A DNA stretch of 64,000 nt from Desmodesmus armatus (taxonomy: Eukaryota > Chlorophyta > Chlorophyceae > Sphaeropleales > Scenedesmaceae). Under the pieces are notes generated by a model, which worked only from the letters and a program-made list of their open reading frames with translations, was not told where the DNA came from and searched no databases. The stretch is from contig VIIQ02000039.1 of NCBI GenBank assembly GCA_007449985.2, positions 310,001 through 374,000 on the forward strand, written 5' to 3'. Position numbers and translations under genes: made by a program. Shown here piece after piece: positions 35,601-48,619 of this stretch. Each line of letters opens with the position of its first letter. Position 1 is the stretch's first letter.

Positions 35601-38600
35601 GCGGCTTGGCAGCAGTATCTGCAGCGTAAGCTGGCCGCTGCACAGCTGAGTGCAAGCGCACAACCGCAGCAGCCGAGGCAGCAGCAGCAGCAAGTCGATG
35701 CAGCGGTTGTTGAGCAGCCGCCGCAGGCAGCAGGCAGTGCCGGCCAGTCACCAGAACAGCAGTGCAAGCAAGCACCACCTTCAGCAGCTGCAGCCGCACC
35801 GGGCGGTACTTGTGGTGCTGGTATCCTGTTCCAGGGCTCCGTCAGCCTTGCTGCTCCAGCAGCTGCTGCCAGTGTGGCACCGCTGGCTGCACCACAAGCA
35901 GAGCTGCCCCATGGCGGCACCTTCAGTACAGTTCCTGGGGGCAGCAGCTCTGGGCAGGGGCCCACTACAGCAGCCGTCAATGCGCAGCAGCCATCTACAA
36001 AAGCAGCAGCGGTTGTGGCGCATGGTGGCCCAGGTAGCAGCAACGCCCCCGCAGCTGCGGGAGTCCAGGCCCGTCAAACACTTAGGGAATTGCTGCAGGC
36101 TGCCTACAGAGACTTTGTTGATGTCCCCGCACAGGGCAATCCTGAGGCTGGGATGCAGCTGGCAGATGCCAGTGCAGGAGGCATGCTGCAGCAGATAGAG
36201 CAGCAGGACAGCAGGAGAGAGCAGGGAAGCGGAGGGGAGCAGCAGGGCAGGTGGGAGCACGGGGAGGGGATGCAGCAGCAGGTCAGAAGAGAGGAGGAGG
36301 AGATGGAAGAGGCAGAGTGGAGGGAAGAGCAGGGGAGTAAAGGCCGAGTTCACAAGGAAGGCAGCAGCCGCCATGGCCACAGGCACAGCCGCAGCTGCAG
36401 TGCTGGCAGCGGCAGCAGGAAACGCAAGGCTGCTGCAGGCCTGAGCAGTGAATTGGAGACTGCAGCTACGGCTGGCTCTTCCCCCGGCAAGAAGCAGCGG
36501 ACCAACCACAGCAGCAGGAGCCGCAAGTCAGACTCCGGCACAGCCCCTCTGCGGCCCTCCAGCAGTCAAGGCAGGCACAGCAGCAAGGGCACAGGCAGAA
36601 GCAGAGGCCGCAGCAGGAGCAGAACTAGAAGCAGAAGCAGTACTCCAGATGCAAGGTCCAGCCAAGGCAAGCACGACAGAAAGCGCGCCAGCAGCAGCTG
36701 CAGCCGCAGCCGAAGCAGGAGCAACTCCCCAGTGGCTGGGAAGCCAACCACCAGCTACCACAGTGGTCGTGCTACGCATGCCCACAAACCTGCCTGCATG
36801 CGCAGCAATAGCGCAAGGGAAAGGTTGGCTCGCAGCCGCTCGCGCAGCCCCAGCCCTGCCTGCACAGTCAGCCCAGCAGCTGCCGCCATAGTTGCGGCAA
36901 CGGCTGGCCAGCAAGCATGCACTGCTGGCCAGCACCAGTGCAGCCTCATGCAGGGCCCTACCTGCAGAGGTGCCGGAGCAGCTGCAGCGGCCAGTGGCAG
37001 TGCTGCTGCGGCGGCGGCAGCGACTGCTGGCAGTGCTGCTGCTGGCGCGGCAGTAGCTGCTGCTGCCAGTGCTGCTGCTGGTGCGGCAGCAGTGGCTGCT
37101 AGCGATACTGCTGCTGCTGCAGATGCTGCTGCTGTTATCAGAGTGACAGCTGGCAAGCAGGGTGCCACCCTTGGCAAGCATGTGGCAGCCCTTAGCAAGG
37201 GTTCAGGTGCAGTTGTGCACGCCCCAGCTCATCAGCAGCCAGGCCAACAGCCGCACAGCACAGCGCAGCCACAGCCCGCCAACACAGCTCAGGGTCTGCA
37301 CGTGAGACAGGGCCTGCAACCCTCACAGCCTGCAGCACAACCAGGTGCACCTGCTGAGGACATCTTGGCGCGGCTAGCCAAGCCACACCACAGCTCGGCC
37401 ATACCCACCAGTGCTTCTGGGCCAGCAGCAACCTCCAGAGCTGGCAACACCGATGCAGCAGCATCAGCTTCTGCGATGGAAGGAATAACTTCAGCAGGAT
37501 TTGCGCTGCAGGCTGCAGCAGGAACAGCAGCTGCAACAGGTACAGCACAAATGGCAGGGCCCGCTGCTGCGGCTGCTTCTGCCACAGGGTCTGCCGCTAC
37601 AGCACATCTAGCAGCTGCAGCAGGCACAGCGGGTGCAGCAAGTGTGACAGGTGCAGCAGCCCATGGTGCAGGGTACTTTGGCATGGAGCTGCCAGGCACT
37701 GCTGGGCGGTTGAAAGTCAAGAAGCAAGGATCTGCCGCGTCCCTGTTTTGGACTCACCTTGTATCCCCAGGTGGCACCTCCAAGGTGACCAAGCTGGTGC
37801 CCAGACAGTGCCTGCAAAAAGGCAACAGCACTGCTGCCACTCCGGCTGCAGCAGCAGCGCCTGGCAGCAAGGATACTGCTTGCACTGCAGCCGCCACAGC
37901 AGCAGCAGCAGCAGCAGCAGGCAACGGTCCTGCAGGTGCTGCAGCTGCCGCAGCAGGAGCGGCAGGCACCAGCACCACTCCTACAGCACTAGCAGTTGCA
38001 GGTACAGAGGGCAGCAGGGCAGCTGCTCTTGTAGCCAGCAGCTGCCGAGGCCCTGAGGGAACACCTTCGTCAACACTTCATGCTGGAGCAAAGATCACAC
38101 AAGTGACCAAGCGCGCTGCTGATCCAGCAGCTGCAGACGGCCTTGGCTCCTCAAGCAGCTTTGCAGCAGCAGCAGCAGCAGCAGCACCGCCAGAGCTACC
38201 AGCTAGCAGCGCTCCTATGCGCATAAGACTACATGCAGGAAGTAACCCAGCGCTCCCGCCAGCTGGCAAACGGGGCCCAACATTACCAGTCAGCAGCTTG
38301 CAAGCAAGCCCGGGCAGGTGTGAGCCATCACCACCCCCAGAGCCTCCTGTCCTGGAGGCACCGCCGCCACCGCCGCCCCCAGCAGCAGCAGCAGATTCAG
38401 CAGCAGCAGCAGCACCGGCGGCAGCAGCTGGGCCCCAGCAGCAGCAGCAGCAGCATAAAGGTGCTTGCAGCAGTGGTCTGGCTTGTTTGCAGGACTTGCT
38501 GCCATATGGCTCAGACTCCGACGCAGATGAGGACAGGCCAGGCAGTGACCCCACCAGCCACAGTGACGGCAAGGGCCCAGGAGCCGCCAGCGCTGCTGCT

Positions 38601-40673
38601 GCTGCTGCTGCCGTCCCTGCTACCAATCCTGCTGCCGCCACTGCTGCGTGTGGTCCTCAGTCTCAGACCCATCAGGCAGCCAGCGCTGGCAGCCCTGTCT
38701 TGCAAACCACCGCCCAGCAGCTTGGCAAGGTTGAGGGTGTTGCCGACCCTGGCAAAGGTCAAGTGGGGCTCAGCCCTGTGCAGCGCCTGTCCAGCCTCAC
38801 AGGCGAGGATGGTGGTCAGCTGGGGTTGCAGCGCCTGTCGAGCCTTACAGGTGATGAGGGTGGTCAGCTGGGGCTGCATCGTGTGTCCAGCCTTGCAGAG
38901 CCGCCCCGGCATGCTGTGCAGCAGCAGGGCAACAACAGCACCACTGTTCAGACGGTCGACTTCCAGGGTAGGCTGGGAGCAACAGCAGAAGCCCCTAACC
39001 ACACAGCCCTGAATGCAGCAGCAGGAGTAGCCGCTGCTGCTGCTGCTGCTGCTGCTGGTGGTGCCGCACCGGGTGCTGGTGTCGAACGACAACCAGTGCA
39101 TGCCGAACACACTCCAGCAGCAGCAGCTGTGCCAGCAGCAGCAGCAGCTGTACCAGCAGCAGTGGCGGCAGTGCCAGGAGCAGCAACAGCAGCCTTAGCA
39201 GCAGTGCTGGCAGCCCCTCTCGGCCCCCAGGGTCAAGGTGGGGCCAGGCAGTCTGCTCTTTGGCAGGCAGGTGCTGCACACGCCACTGCAGTTCCTGCAA
39301 CCGCCACAGCCTCAGCTCACCCTGCAGGGCTGCACTCAGGAAATGGCGGCAGCAGCAGGCCTGAGGCCTTCATAGGGCCTATGCCACCCCCTTCGACACT
39401 TACAGCCTCCTTGGCAGGTGGCGGCAACAGCAGCAGCAGGCTTGCGGCCGCCCCAAAGTTTATAGGGCCTCTTGGACCCCCCTCAGCACTCCCACCAGCG
39501 CTAGCACCCAGCAAAGCCTCAGCATATGCAGCCTCGGCAGTTGCAGCCTTAGCACAGGTCATTCCAGTAGCACCGGTGAGTTCAACAACTCACAATGTTG
39601 CTGGCAGCGGCAGGTCAGTGGGCCCACAGCCTGTGCCGGGCCCTGGCACCATTGGTGACCTTGCAACAGCAACCCTGAGGCCTGCTCACATGCAACACGC
39701 ACAACCAGTCCCAAGCTCAGCACCATTGGTGCAGCGGCCCCTGAGGCCTGCTGATGGGCCCCCGCCATTAGCGATGGAGCATCCAGTGGGGGGCCCCCAA
39801 TGGAACGGCAGCAGCAGCCGCTGGGACCAACCCTACTACCCAGGTAGTTCTCAGCCACAGCTGGCCCAGCCAGCTGCAGTGCAGTACACGCCAGCAGCCG
39901 ACCTGAGGCCCTTTGCTCCCGGGGGCGCACCTGCTGGGCCTCCCAGCACTAGCAGCTATGGTGTCGGCAGGGTGATGCCCATGTGGGGGGCTCAGCCCCG
40001 AGATGAGTGGCGAACCATGCCGGTAGAGCAAACCCGCTGGGCTCCACCCTGCCCACCCCCTGGCAGTAACCCCCAACAGCAGTGGCAGGCCCCCAGCTCA
40101 GGGCCCCCACCGGTGGCGGTACCGCTTGCCGGGTCTCACATGCCATACGGAGGTGGCCCTCCTTCGGTGCAACCACCCCCCCAGTGGGGCCCCCCAGTGC
40201 GGCCTGTGCCACCCCCTTGCCAGTGGCAGTACCCCCCAGCAGCTGCTGCAGGCCCTCCTCAGCACGTGCCGCCCCCTGGCGCGATGCAGCAGGTCCCTGC
40301 TGCCATGGGTGTGGGTTTTCAGGGAACACAGGGCGGCCCCAGTGTGGGATTGCAGGGTATGCAGGGTGGCCCTCCTCAGCAGCTGCCATGTGGTGCACCG
40401 CCTAATGGCATGGCCTCTCAGGCTGGGCCCCCCCTGCCACCCCACATGTTCCCACCGCCCCAGGCTGGGGCTGCTTGGCAGCCCCTTTGGAACCCACCAG
40501 CACCTTCAGCAGGCCCTTCACAAGGGACCTATGGGCCAGGGCTTCCACCAGTACCCCCACAGGGACCCCCACCAGCTGTCCCACCACCACTTCCACCTGC
40601 AGGATCCCCGCCACCACTCCCAACATCCCCACCAGGAGCCCCACCCCCACCCCCACCAGCACCCTGGTGGTGA
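32679..40673 (+). CDS. F4: very large RS/Ala/Pro-rich protein of the clustered family (about 2041 aa)
   Basis: Unrecognised family; sister of F3. Exons: 32679-32841, 32973-33091, 33519-33941, 34441-34575, 35012-35137 and 35514-40673. The first intron has a GC donor (CAG|GCAAGT) and is phase 1; the others are phase 0. Exon 1b ends ARSLLDRYILQQMHSQ. Block A (residues 95-235) has ALLLPNHTN, VPWRLRQV, DPADATLLLVGG. Block B (236-280) has ELCCELASWQQLG ... SWRL. Block C (281-322) has EQAQLLAAGYSQEFTTQA and LPPAYWVEQQ. Exon 5 (323-2041) opens ILPALELSPASPGQPL. It then holds a Glu/Arg-rich stretch (about 560-610), an RS region (about 682-768), Ala tracts, an acidic motif (CLQDLLPYGSDSDADED, about 1310), three tandem RLSSLTG-type repeats (about 1405-1455) and a Pro-rich tail ending PPPPAPWW. 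TGTAA occurs at 41149. Confidence 0.78.
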
Positions 40674-41476
40674 AAGTAATGACCTGCATGGCTTGTTGAC
40701 AACTGCTGGTGGAGCCAGTGAGGTTACATGCTAGTTAAAGGATGGCTCCTGCAGCTGCCATCCAGTGGAGGACCATTGGTTGTACATGTACTCTTTCAAA
40801 ACCTTGTGCAGCGGCGTCTTATCCTGCAACTTAATGTGTGGCCACAAAGCCTGTATCAGCCTACTTGTGACCATTCTGTGCAATTTGGCCCAGCCTGCAG
40901 CTAGCCTGCAGCGCTGCAGGCAGGCCAGTCAAGCCTGTTATAAGTGGACACGACCTTGGGACGGCTCAAATGTTGAAGGTGCTTGTTGCAGGGACGAATT
41001 TATTCCTTAGAGGGCGATGCCTTGTGTGGGACCTCACATGTGCATGGCAAAACCGCCATGAACGTCAGCATTGTTGAAGTTCTTGGCAGTTTGGTCTTTG
41101 ACATCACGCTTGCACGACAACAAGCTACAGTAGCATCGATTTGCATATTGTAACTGTGCACACGCGCCGAGGTGCCCTTCTTCATCAAGCATCGTCCCAT
41201 CCTGCTGCTGCTGATCTGTTGCAGCTGGGGTGACCTTCACTGCATATTCCATGATCCAAGGTACCCGTTTCCTCGCAGTCCGATGGTGATTGTTAATTCA
41301 CCTGCAGCAAGACGCCAGTCGACACCTGTCACAGTGTGGGACAAAACTGGATTGGCTGTAGCTTATGCAGCACCAGCATTCTCAACCCTGTCTCTGGTCA
41401 TTCACAGGCACAGCCGGGTCTGTAGAAGGCACTGAGATGCTTCAGCAGCCAATGAACAATCTGGGCTGATCCAACA
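40674..41476. other. F4 3' flank and F5 upstream region
   Basis: TGTAA at 41149-41153 is a possible poly(A) signal for F4. An 87-codon hydrophobic frame (41172-41435) has no family block and is not called. An in-frame TGA at 41453-41455 precedes the F5 start. Confidence 0.5.
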
Positions 41477-44400
41477 ATGCAGCAGGCAGGAGCAGCATGG
41501 GGCAGCACACAGCCTTGGGCCAAGGCAAAGCAATCCATGCTGGACAGATTTCTGGCTGCCAGCCACGCTCTAGCACAGGCAAGTTCTGAGGCTGCCCATC
41601 CGCTGGCTTACAGATACACAGTATCGATGCTGTGCCTTTGATGGTTGCAGCACTCGGCTGAGCTGCTGTCGTGCTGGCCACCTGCAGGAGCCTCTGCTGC
41701 CCACTCCCAAGAACATCCACAGCATACACCTGCCAAGGATGTTGCTGCTGCAGCTGATCTCAGTCCAAAGCTGGATCAGCGCCAACCTGGCATTGCCTCT
41801 GCCGCTGCTGCATGGCACATATGTGCTGGTGCCGTCCGTGCTGGTGACCCGCGGGCAGGGCACCCCACAGCAGGCTGCATGCAGTCCTGCATGCTGCAGC
41901 AGCAGCGGCCATGGAAGCTCCTGTGCAGCAGCTATGGCAGCGGCCATTCCCTGGCGGCTTCGTCAGGTGGCAGCTGTGCTGGCAGCGCCTGGTGCTGACC
42001 CTGCAGACGCGACAGTGGTGCTGGTGGGAGGTGACAGGGTGCGCGCGGGAGCAGTGGGATGTCCTGCAGTTGGGGATGTCCCAGAGCACGAGGTGAGCTG
42101 GAGCTACCTGCAAACTTGTAGCTGCGTACATGCGGCAAGGCCTGTGTTTTCTGTCTCTGTGAATTGTACAAGAAGGTCTGGCAAACCATGCAGTCCTGCA
42201 TTGGTGGTTGCTTGCAGTGTGGCGGCCATCAGCGTGGGCCATCAGCAGCATGGGCCATCAGCTGCAGCAGTGAGATGCATCACCAACAGTTGCAAGTTCT
42301 TGCAGCCTGCGGGTATTGCCAGCCTAGAGCGGTATGCCGGGGACACGCACGTGCTGACCTTCTGCCGCGGTGCTGCTTCCTGTTGCCGCACAGTACCTGT
42401 GCTGCGAGCTTGCAGGCCTGCAGCAGTGCGGTGCTGTGCGGCCATTGCGCGTGCTGGATGCAGCACATGTGCTGTGGCGGCTGCATGTGGCACAGCAGGT
42501 CGACAAGTGCATTGAGGGGCAACGAAAGGTGTGGTGCTCGTGATCATGAACGCTCGTCCTGCAGCCGCATTCTCTTTTTGTGGCTGCAGCACTCTGCCAT
42601 CGTCAGCTTCTGAACTGTGATGTGGGACGTATGCTTGCAGTGCACTTGTATCAGAATGGATGGCTGGTTTGCTCCCAGAAAGCACATCCTGTTGATTTGT
42701 TTTGAAATGGTGTGGCATGGGGAGCCCTGCCCTGCCAAACAAGCAGCACCACTGGCTGCCATGCTGCTGCATGCCCACATGCACACACATTCACAGCAAC
42801 AAAAGGCCGTCCAGAATGCCTTTTGTGTAGGCAGCTGGTACTGACTGGTGGTCATGCATCACTGACAAAACACCTGCTTGCTTGATGTACATATCTGTCC
42901 ATGTTTGCTTGCAGCGGCTGATCAAGCTCCACGGCACCAAGGGGTTCAAGCAGCAGGCGCCCAAAGTGACAGCTGCTGCTGTGGAGGTGATACGCAAAGC
43001 CCTCAAGCAACTCCCACCTGACAGCTTTGTACAGCAGCAGGTGAGACTCAGCATTGCTGTTGGGGCAATGCAAGGCAGTTCTCTACGGCAGCGCATGGCA
43101 GAGTATGCTTGCACATGGACGTTGTGGGTGTTCAGACAAGCCAGCTTGCAGACAGGATGTATTCACAAACAAATACCAGCAGGGCATCTCACACAAAGCA
43201 CCACGCAATTGCCAAGCTGCCAACACAACTGAGACCAACGGAACGCCGAGTCGTTCAGTACAGTTGGGCCAATGCAGTCCTCACAAGTGCAGGCATGGAC
43301 TGCAGCTGCGTACTTTCCCTGCACCAGCAACGCCAGCTCTTTCAACCCACATGTCTCATTGCTGCAGGTCCTGCCCCTCTTGGAGCTACACCCACAGCTA
43401 GACACCAGCCATCCCACCCAGCCCCGGCAGTCCCTGAGCTCCACTCAGTACACGCAGCTGCTGCAGGCCTTGGAAGCAACCTGGCAGCGGTACGTCCAGC
43501 ACAAACTGGGGCAGCAGCAGCAGCAGCAGGACAGGCAGCTGCCGCTGGCACCGCCGTGGTCTCCTGTGGCTCCATCAGGCAGGGTGGGCCGTGCCAAGTG
43601 CCCTGCTGAGAGCGACCAACCTGACCGGCCGCAGGTTGGGTCCGCTGCAGCAGCAGTGGCGGCTGCCGTGGCAGCAATGCAGGCAGCTGGCAATCAGCAG
43701 CAGCAGCAGAAGCAGCAGCAGCAGCAAAAGCAGGCTGCATGCGGGCAGGCGCAGCAGAAGCAGCAGGAGCAGTCTGCACGTGGGCGGGCGCAGCAGCAGA
43801 AGCAACAGCAGAAGCAGTCCGCACGTGGGCAGGCACAGCAGAAGCAGCAGAGGGTGCATGCAGCAGGCGCAGCAGCAGCAGCAGCAGCAGCAGCAGGCGC
43901 TGCAGCTGCAAAACAAGGCGCACCACTGCAAGCAACAGCAAAAGCACCACCACCCCGCACCCAGGCCTCCGTGGGAGCGCCCAGCCCTGCACCAAGCCAG
44001 GCACTGCCTCCTCCCTCCCCAGCAGCAGCCAAGCAGACAAGCCAGCGCCACCAGCAGCAGAAGAGCCGTGAAGGCTCGCAGCCGCCGCGCCGCCAAGGCA
44101 GCAACGTTGACAAACAGCAACAGTCACGTGGGTGCAGCAGAAGCCGAAGCAGCAGCAGAAGCAGAAGCAGGGCCTGCAGTGGTGGCAGGCCTTACAGCAG
44201 GCGGCGCAGCAGCAGTCCACCAAGCAGCCTAAGCAGCGACCGAACGCGCAGCAGGAGCAGGAGCAGGAGTGGGGGTAGAAGCAGGGGCCAGAGCAGGAGC
44301 AGGAGTCGGAGCAGGGGCGGGGTTCAGCCCACCAGCAGGAACACCAACCACAGCCGCAGGAACAGCATCAGGGCTGCTGCTGACAGGAGCAGAAGCAAAG

Positions 44401-45032
44401 ACAGGAGCAGAAGCAAAAGCAGGGACAGGGGCCAGGGCAGGAGCAGAAGCAGAAGCAGGGATATGAAAGCGTCCAGCAGCAGGGACAAATACAGGAGCAG
44501 GGGCCAGGGCAGAAGCGGGGACAGGAGCACGGGCCGGGGCAGGAGCAGCAGCCGAGACAGGGACAGGAGCAGAAGCAGGAGCAGGGGTCCAGGTCCTGCA
44601 GGTCGCTGGCCTCCTTACCTGCAGTCTCCGCCTCCCAGCATGCGCCTGCGCCCCATGGGTTTTGTCGAGAGGGTCTTTGCAGACTTTGACGCTGCTATAT
44701 CCAGCAGCTTGGCACGGTCAAGGTTACGTAGCGTGGGTAGCATACCGCTGCCGAGTGTCGTCCGCCTCATGCCCCGCCCTCTGTTTGATCTGGTGTTACA
44801 CAACAGCGCTCTGACGGTGCAGAAGCTAGTGCAGGACCACTTGCTACACTTCCATGTGGTGACTAAGTTGGAGGGCCTTCGTGGCACGCGGCTTGAAGAT
44901 TACGTGGAAGAGCTACCGTACCCACGGGCCCCTGCACCAACTTGTGCGATGTGGATCCCAGAGGTGGGCAGGGGGTGCCCTAGGGGTGCAGCGTGCCCCG
45001 ATCGGCACGACATCTCGCCTGCGCTGCTGTAG
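41477..45032 (+). CDS. F5: RS-domain protein with a C-terminal CCCH zinc finger (about 810 aa)
   Basis: Unrecognised family. Exons: 41477-41578, 41688-42092, 42394-42528, 42915-43040 and 43368-45032, all phase 0. Exon 1 is 34 codons, ends QSMLDRFLAASHALAQ and uses a GC donor (CAG|GCAAGT). Block A (35-169) has EPLLPTPKN, IPWRLRQV, DPADATVVLVGG. Block B (170-214) has YLCCELAGLQQ ... LWRL. Block C (215-256) ends LPPDSFVQQQ. Exon 5 opens LPLLELHPQ ... AWQRYVQHKL, then Gln/Ala sequence and a long RS region (about 511-668). A helical module lies at about 684-755 (GSIPLPSVVRL, NSALTVQKLVQDHLLHFHVV). It ends in CAMWIPEVGRGC-PRGAAC-PDRH, a C-x10-C-x5-C-x3-H cluster of the CCCH type known to bind RNA. 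RS plus CCCH makes an RNA-binding role likely, though unproven. A duplicate of this C-terminus follows at 45087. Confidence 0.8.
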
Positions 45033-45086
45033 CTTGCATAGATGCAGCTGATCGTATGGACGCCCGGGGCGTCCGTGCCTGCTGCG

Positions 45087-45372
45087 GTTGCCGATCCAGA
45101 TGTGTGCGCACGCTCTGTTTGGCCTGGTGTACGACAACAGTGCTCTGACAGTACAGAAGCTGGTGCAGGACCACCTACTGCACTTCCATGTGGTGACTAA
45201 GGTGGTGGGCCATTTGAGTCGTAGCACTCAGCTTGATTTTGTGGAGGAGCTACGGTATCCGCGGGTCCCTGCACCAGCTTGTGTAATGTGGATGCCAGAG
45301 GTGGGCAGGGGGTGCCCTAGGGGTGCGGCATGCCCCGATCGGCATGACATCTTGCCTGTGCTGCTAGTGTAG
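45087..45372 (+). repeat. Duplicate of the F5 C-terminal coding region (module plus CCCH finger)
   Basis: The plus frame reads NSALTVQKLVQDHLLHFHVV and then CVMWMPEVGRGCPRGAACPD-RH before a stop, matching the last ~90 codons of F5. The frame is kept and most changes are synonymous or conservative. The zinc ligands and their spacing are identical. It sits about 55 bp past the F5 stop. It may be an alternative last exon or a recent tandem copy. A shorter third trace (ATCACAGATGTGTGTG) lies near 45407. Confidence 0.8.
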
Positions 45373-46596
45373 TCGCAACTCGGAGTCCACACCTGCTGTA
45401 GTTGCCATCACAGATGTGTGTGTGCTCTTGTCGTGGAGTTCTTGCATCTTCCCTGTGCTGGCCCAGCACACGGCATGCCAGCTGTCACATGGGGTGTATC
45501 GTAGTGCGGCCGCCGGATGTGGATCGTAGTGTGGGCTGTGCTGCTGTGGATGTTGGGGACCCTCGCTGCCTATTGAGTGTCTTGCCCACTAGTGGGTTGC
45601 AGGTTGTGTGTGTTTTGCTAGCGCCTGCTCAACAGCCATCGAATTGGTTGGCGCTCGAGATCTTGCTGTGCAAGATCTGGAGTTGGGTCAGCACTGTACT
45701 GTATGCATGATGAGCAGCGTTGAACTTTGTCCACCAGTCAGTGAGTGCACGATGGTGTGCTGGTGCTGTTTTGATGCTGGGGGCACAATGTGTCAAGTGT
45801 GCTGGTGTCAAAAACGCAGCGCAAAGGAATGCAGGCTGCGATATGCCTTGCATGTGTGCTATGTGATGCTGCACTGCTAACACCAGGACAGGACCAATGC
45901 AGCTGCTGACGCAGCTTTGCAAGCTTGAGCAGACCAGGCTGTGGTGCTTTGTGTGTGGTTCGGACAACCGTCATTGTGTATTATGTATGTGCATCGGTCA
46001 TTGCCACCTTTGGCTGCTGATGATGTCACCAGCAGTGGATGCTCCTGCCCGACCAGGAGCTCATGAGCTGCTTTGAACAGCTGTGAGGGGGGGGGGGGGG
46101 GGTACGAATGCTCACCCTGAACAACAATGTTTGGAAACTTCAAGGTGTGGGCTTGTTTCACTCACAACATCAAAAGAAAAACTCCAAAAAGCCCCAGCCA
46201 GAAGCCCTTGAACCTTGCTTGACCCACCAATACTCAAACCTTGGACGTACGTTGGCCCGACCTTGGGCATAATCAAGGCGGGTTGGAATTGAATGCATTT
46301 GATGTTGCAGATCAGTTCATCGAAGGTCGGCGTCAAGGCATGTACAGTTTTGAGAGCGGTGTAGATCCGCTATTTGCAGCTCTGCCATCAGCGGTTTGTT
46401 GTTGGGTGTCTACCAACTTCAACAACAGTACTATTGTACGTCTACTACGTTGCTTGATCCGCCGTCGTTAGCGCACTAGACCAGCAGAAAAGAGGGAACC
46501 TGATCTGGGAAGCATACAGTGCAGATGTGTTGGTGACACGTGATCACAGCAGTATGAACAGCTGTACAAGTGCATAAATACCTCCATAGTGTCCTG
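45373..46596. other. Gap between F5 and F6
   Basis: No exon is supported. It contains an 18-base G run at about 46086-46103. Short frames show no family block. Confidence 0.5.
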
Positions 46597-48588
46597 ATGG
46601 AGCAAGGGCACAGGCAGCACGCTCCTGCTGACAGGGGGGCAGCGGGGCTGTTGTTTGCCCAGCCCTCCCGGCGAGACCCCCGCTTGAAGTTGGTGCAGGG
46701 CATCTCCAGCAAGACCAGCAGCGGCAGCCGAGGTCCTAGCAGCGGTGCCCGTACAAGTTCACCTGCTGAAGGCTTAACGAAGAAAAGCAGCAGTACAGCA
46801 GTGCCAGAGGTGGGGTTGCACCATCACCCTCACTCTGGCTCTGCAGAGCAGCCTCACCAGCAATACGCCTCAAAGTCCTCGTTACTGCAGCACAGCAGTG
46901 AGGTTGCGCCTGCGCAGCCGGGGCCAGCAGCAGCACAGCTGCTGCAGCAAGAGGAAGACGATGACTATTGCGTGATTACTAAAGAAGTCCCAGCACCAAC
47001 ACAGCATGACCATCATCACCAGCAGCAGCAGCAGCAGCCGTTGCCGGGACTTGCAGCCCCGCAAGCGTCCCAGCAGCAGCAGCATCTGCAGGAACATGTA
47101 GGTCCTCAACCTTCCCACAACCACCACCACCACCACCAACAGCAGCAGCGCCAGGGACATGCAGGCCCTACAGCAGCAACCGGAGTATGTCAGCAGCCAC
47201 AGCAACCTCACACTGGCTGCAGAGCAGACCTCCAGCAACAGCAACAGGACAATAACCAGGCCACTCAGCTAACTGGGCCAGGGCCACTAGCAGCAGCGCA
47301 GGCGCCCCCTGCTGTTCAGCCCCAGGCCCGGCCCTACCCCCAGCAGCCAGGCCAGCGGTGGCAGGCACTAAGCCTGGCCCAGCACCCTGGGCAATGTCAG
47401 CCTCAGCACAGTGCCCCTAGGTGGGTGCCAGAGCACTCCTGCAGTGCAGCACAGCAGCAGCAGCAGCATGGGGCAGCTGGTGTGACGCCCCTGGGTCAGG
47501 GTCAGCAGCAGCAGCATGGGGCAGCAGGCATGGTGCCCTTGGGTCAGCCGCTGCCGCCACAGCAGCTTGGAGCAGTCGGCATGGCACCCCTGCCTCAGGG
47601 TCAGCAGCAGCAGCAGCAGCAGCATGGGGCAGCTTGGCTGGCCCCCCTGGGTCAAGAGCAGCAGCAGCAGCAGCAGCATAGGGCAGCTAGCTCGGCGGCC
47701 CCGTCTCAGGGGCAGCAGCTGCTGTCGCTGCTGCGGCTACCGCCAAGTGCCTCCACAGCTGACACAACTGTGCAGCACATGGCAGTGGCACAGCAGCATG
47801 CCGCAGTTACCCCTGTAGCACCTGTAGCAGCTTCAGGCACACCCTGGCCTGGGCTTGGCCAGGCTGCACAGCCCCAAGGGGTGCCTGTTGCGCCTCCTGC
47901 TGGGCAGCAGCTGCCGCTGCCACTGCAGCAGCAGCAGCAGCACACTGTGGTGCTCGTCTCAGGACCTCCAGGTTTGGAAGGGTTGCGTCTGCCTCTGCTG
48001 TCACAGCCAGCTGGCATTGGCCTACAGCCAGTGGGGCTGTCACTGCAACAACAGCAGCAGCAGCAGCAGCAGCAGATGCTGCTGCCGATGCCTGCACCAC
48101 ACCAGGTGGGCTACCAGCCGTTGCTTGGGCCGGCCCAACGACCTCAGCAGCAGCAGCAGCAGGCACAGGGTGCCCCTCCAGCAGTGCAGCATCAGGTGGA
48201 GCAAATCCTGCACCATCAGCCGACGCTTGTGCCGGTTCTACAGCCTCAGCAGCAGCCCAAGCAGCAGCAGCAGCAGCAGCAGCCGACGCAAAGTGGTCAT
48301 GCGTCAGTGCAGCATCAGGTGGAGCAAATCTTGCAGCAAAGTCAGCTACAGACAGCACTGCAGGGACTCCAGCAGCAGCCGCAGCAACAGCAGCGGTGGC
48401 GCTACCAGCAGCAACAGCCGCAGCAGGGTATGGGGCTTCACGCGGCAGCCACAACAGCACTCACAACGGCCGCAATGTGCCCCATGCAGTCTGCTCAGCC
48501 GACTGCGTGCACTGCACCACCAGCGACAACAGCAGTTGCTGCAGGCTGCTCCGCCATAACAGCGGCAGCAGCGGCAGCAGCAGCAGCA

Positions 48589-48619
<31 letters not shown>

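Noticed and set aside
36448..37720. Antisense and alternate-frame ORFs over F4 exon 5 and similar ones over F3, F5 and F6
   Set aside because: They follow the GCA/CAG composition of the sense exon, carry no family motif and have no splice context.
41172..41435. 87-codon hydrophobic ORF upstream of F5
   Set aside because: F5 exon 1 with the family end motif was found just downstream (41477-41578), and this frame does not join to it.
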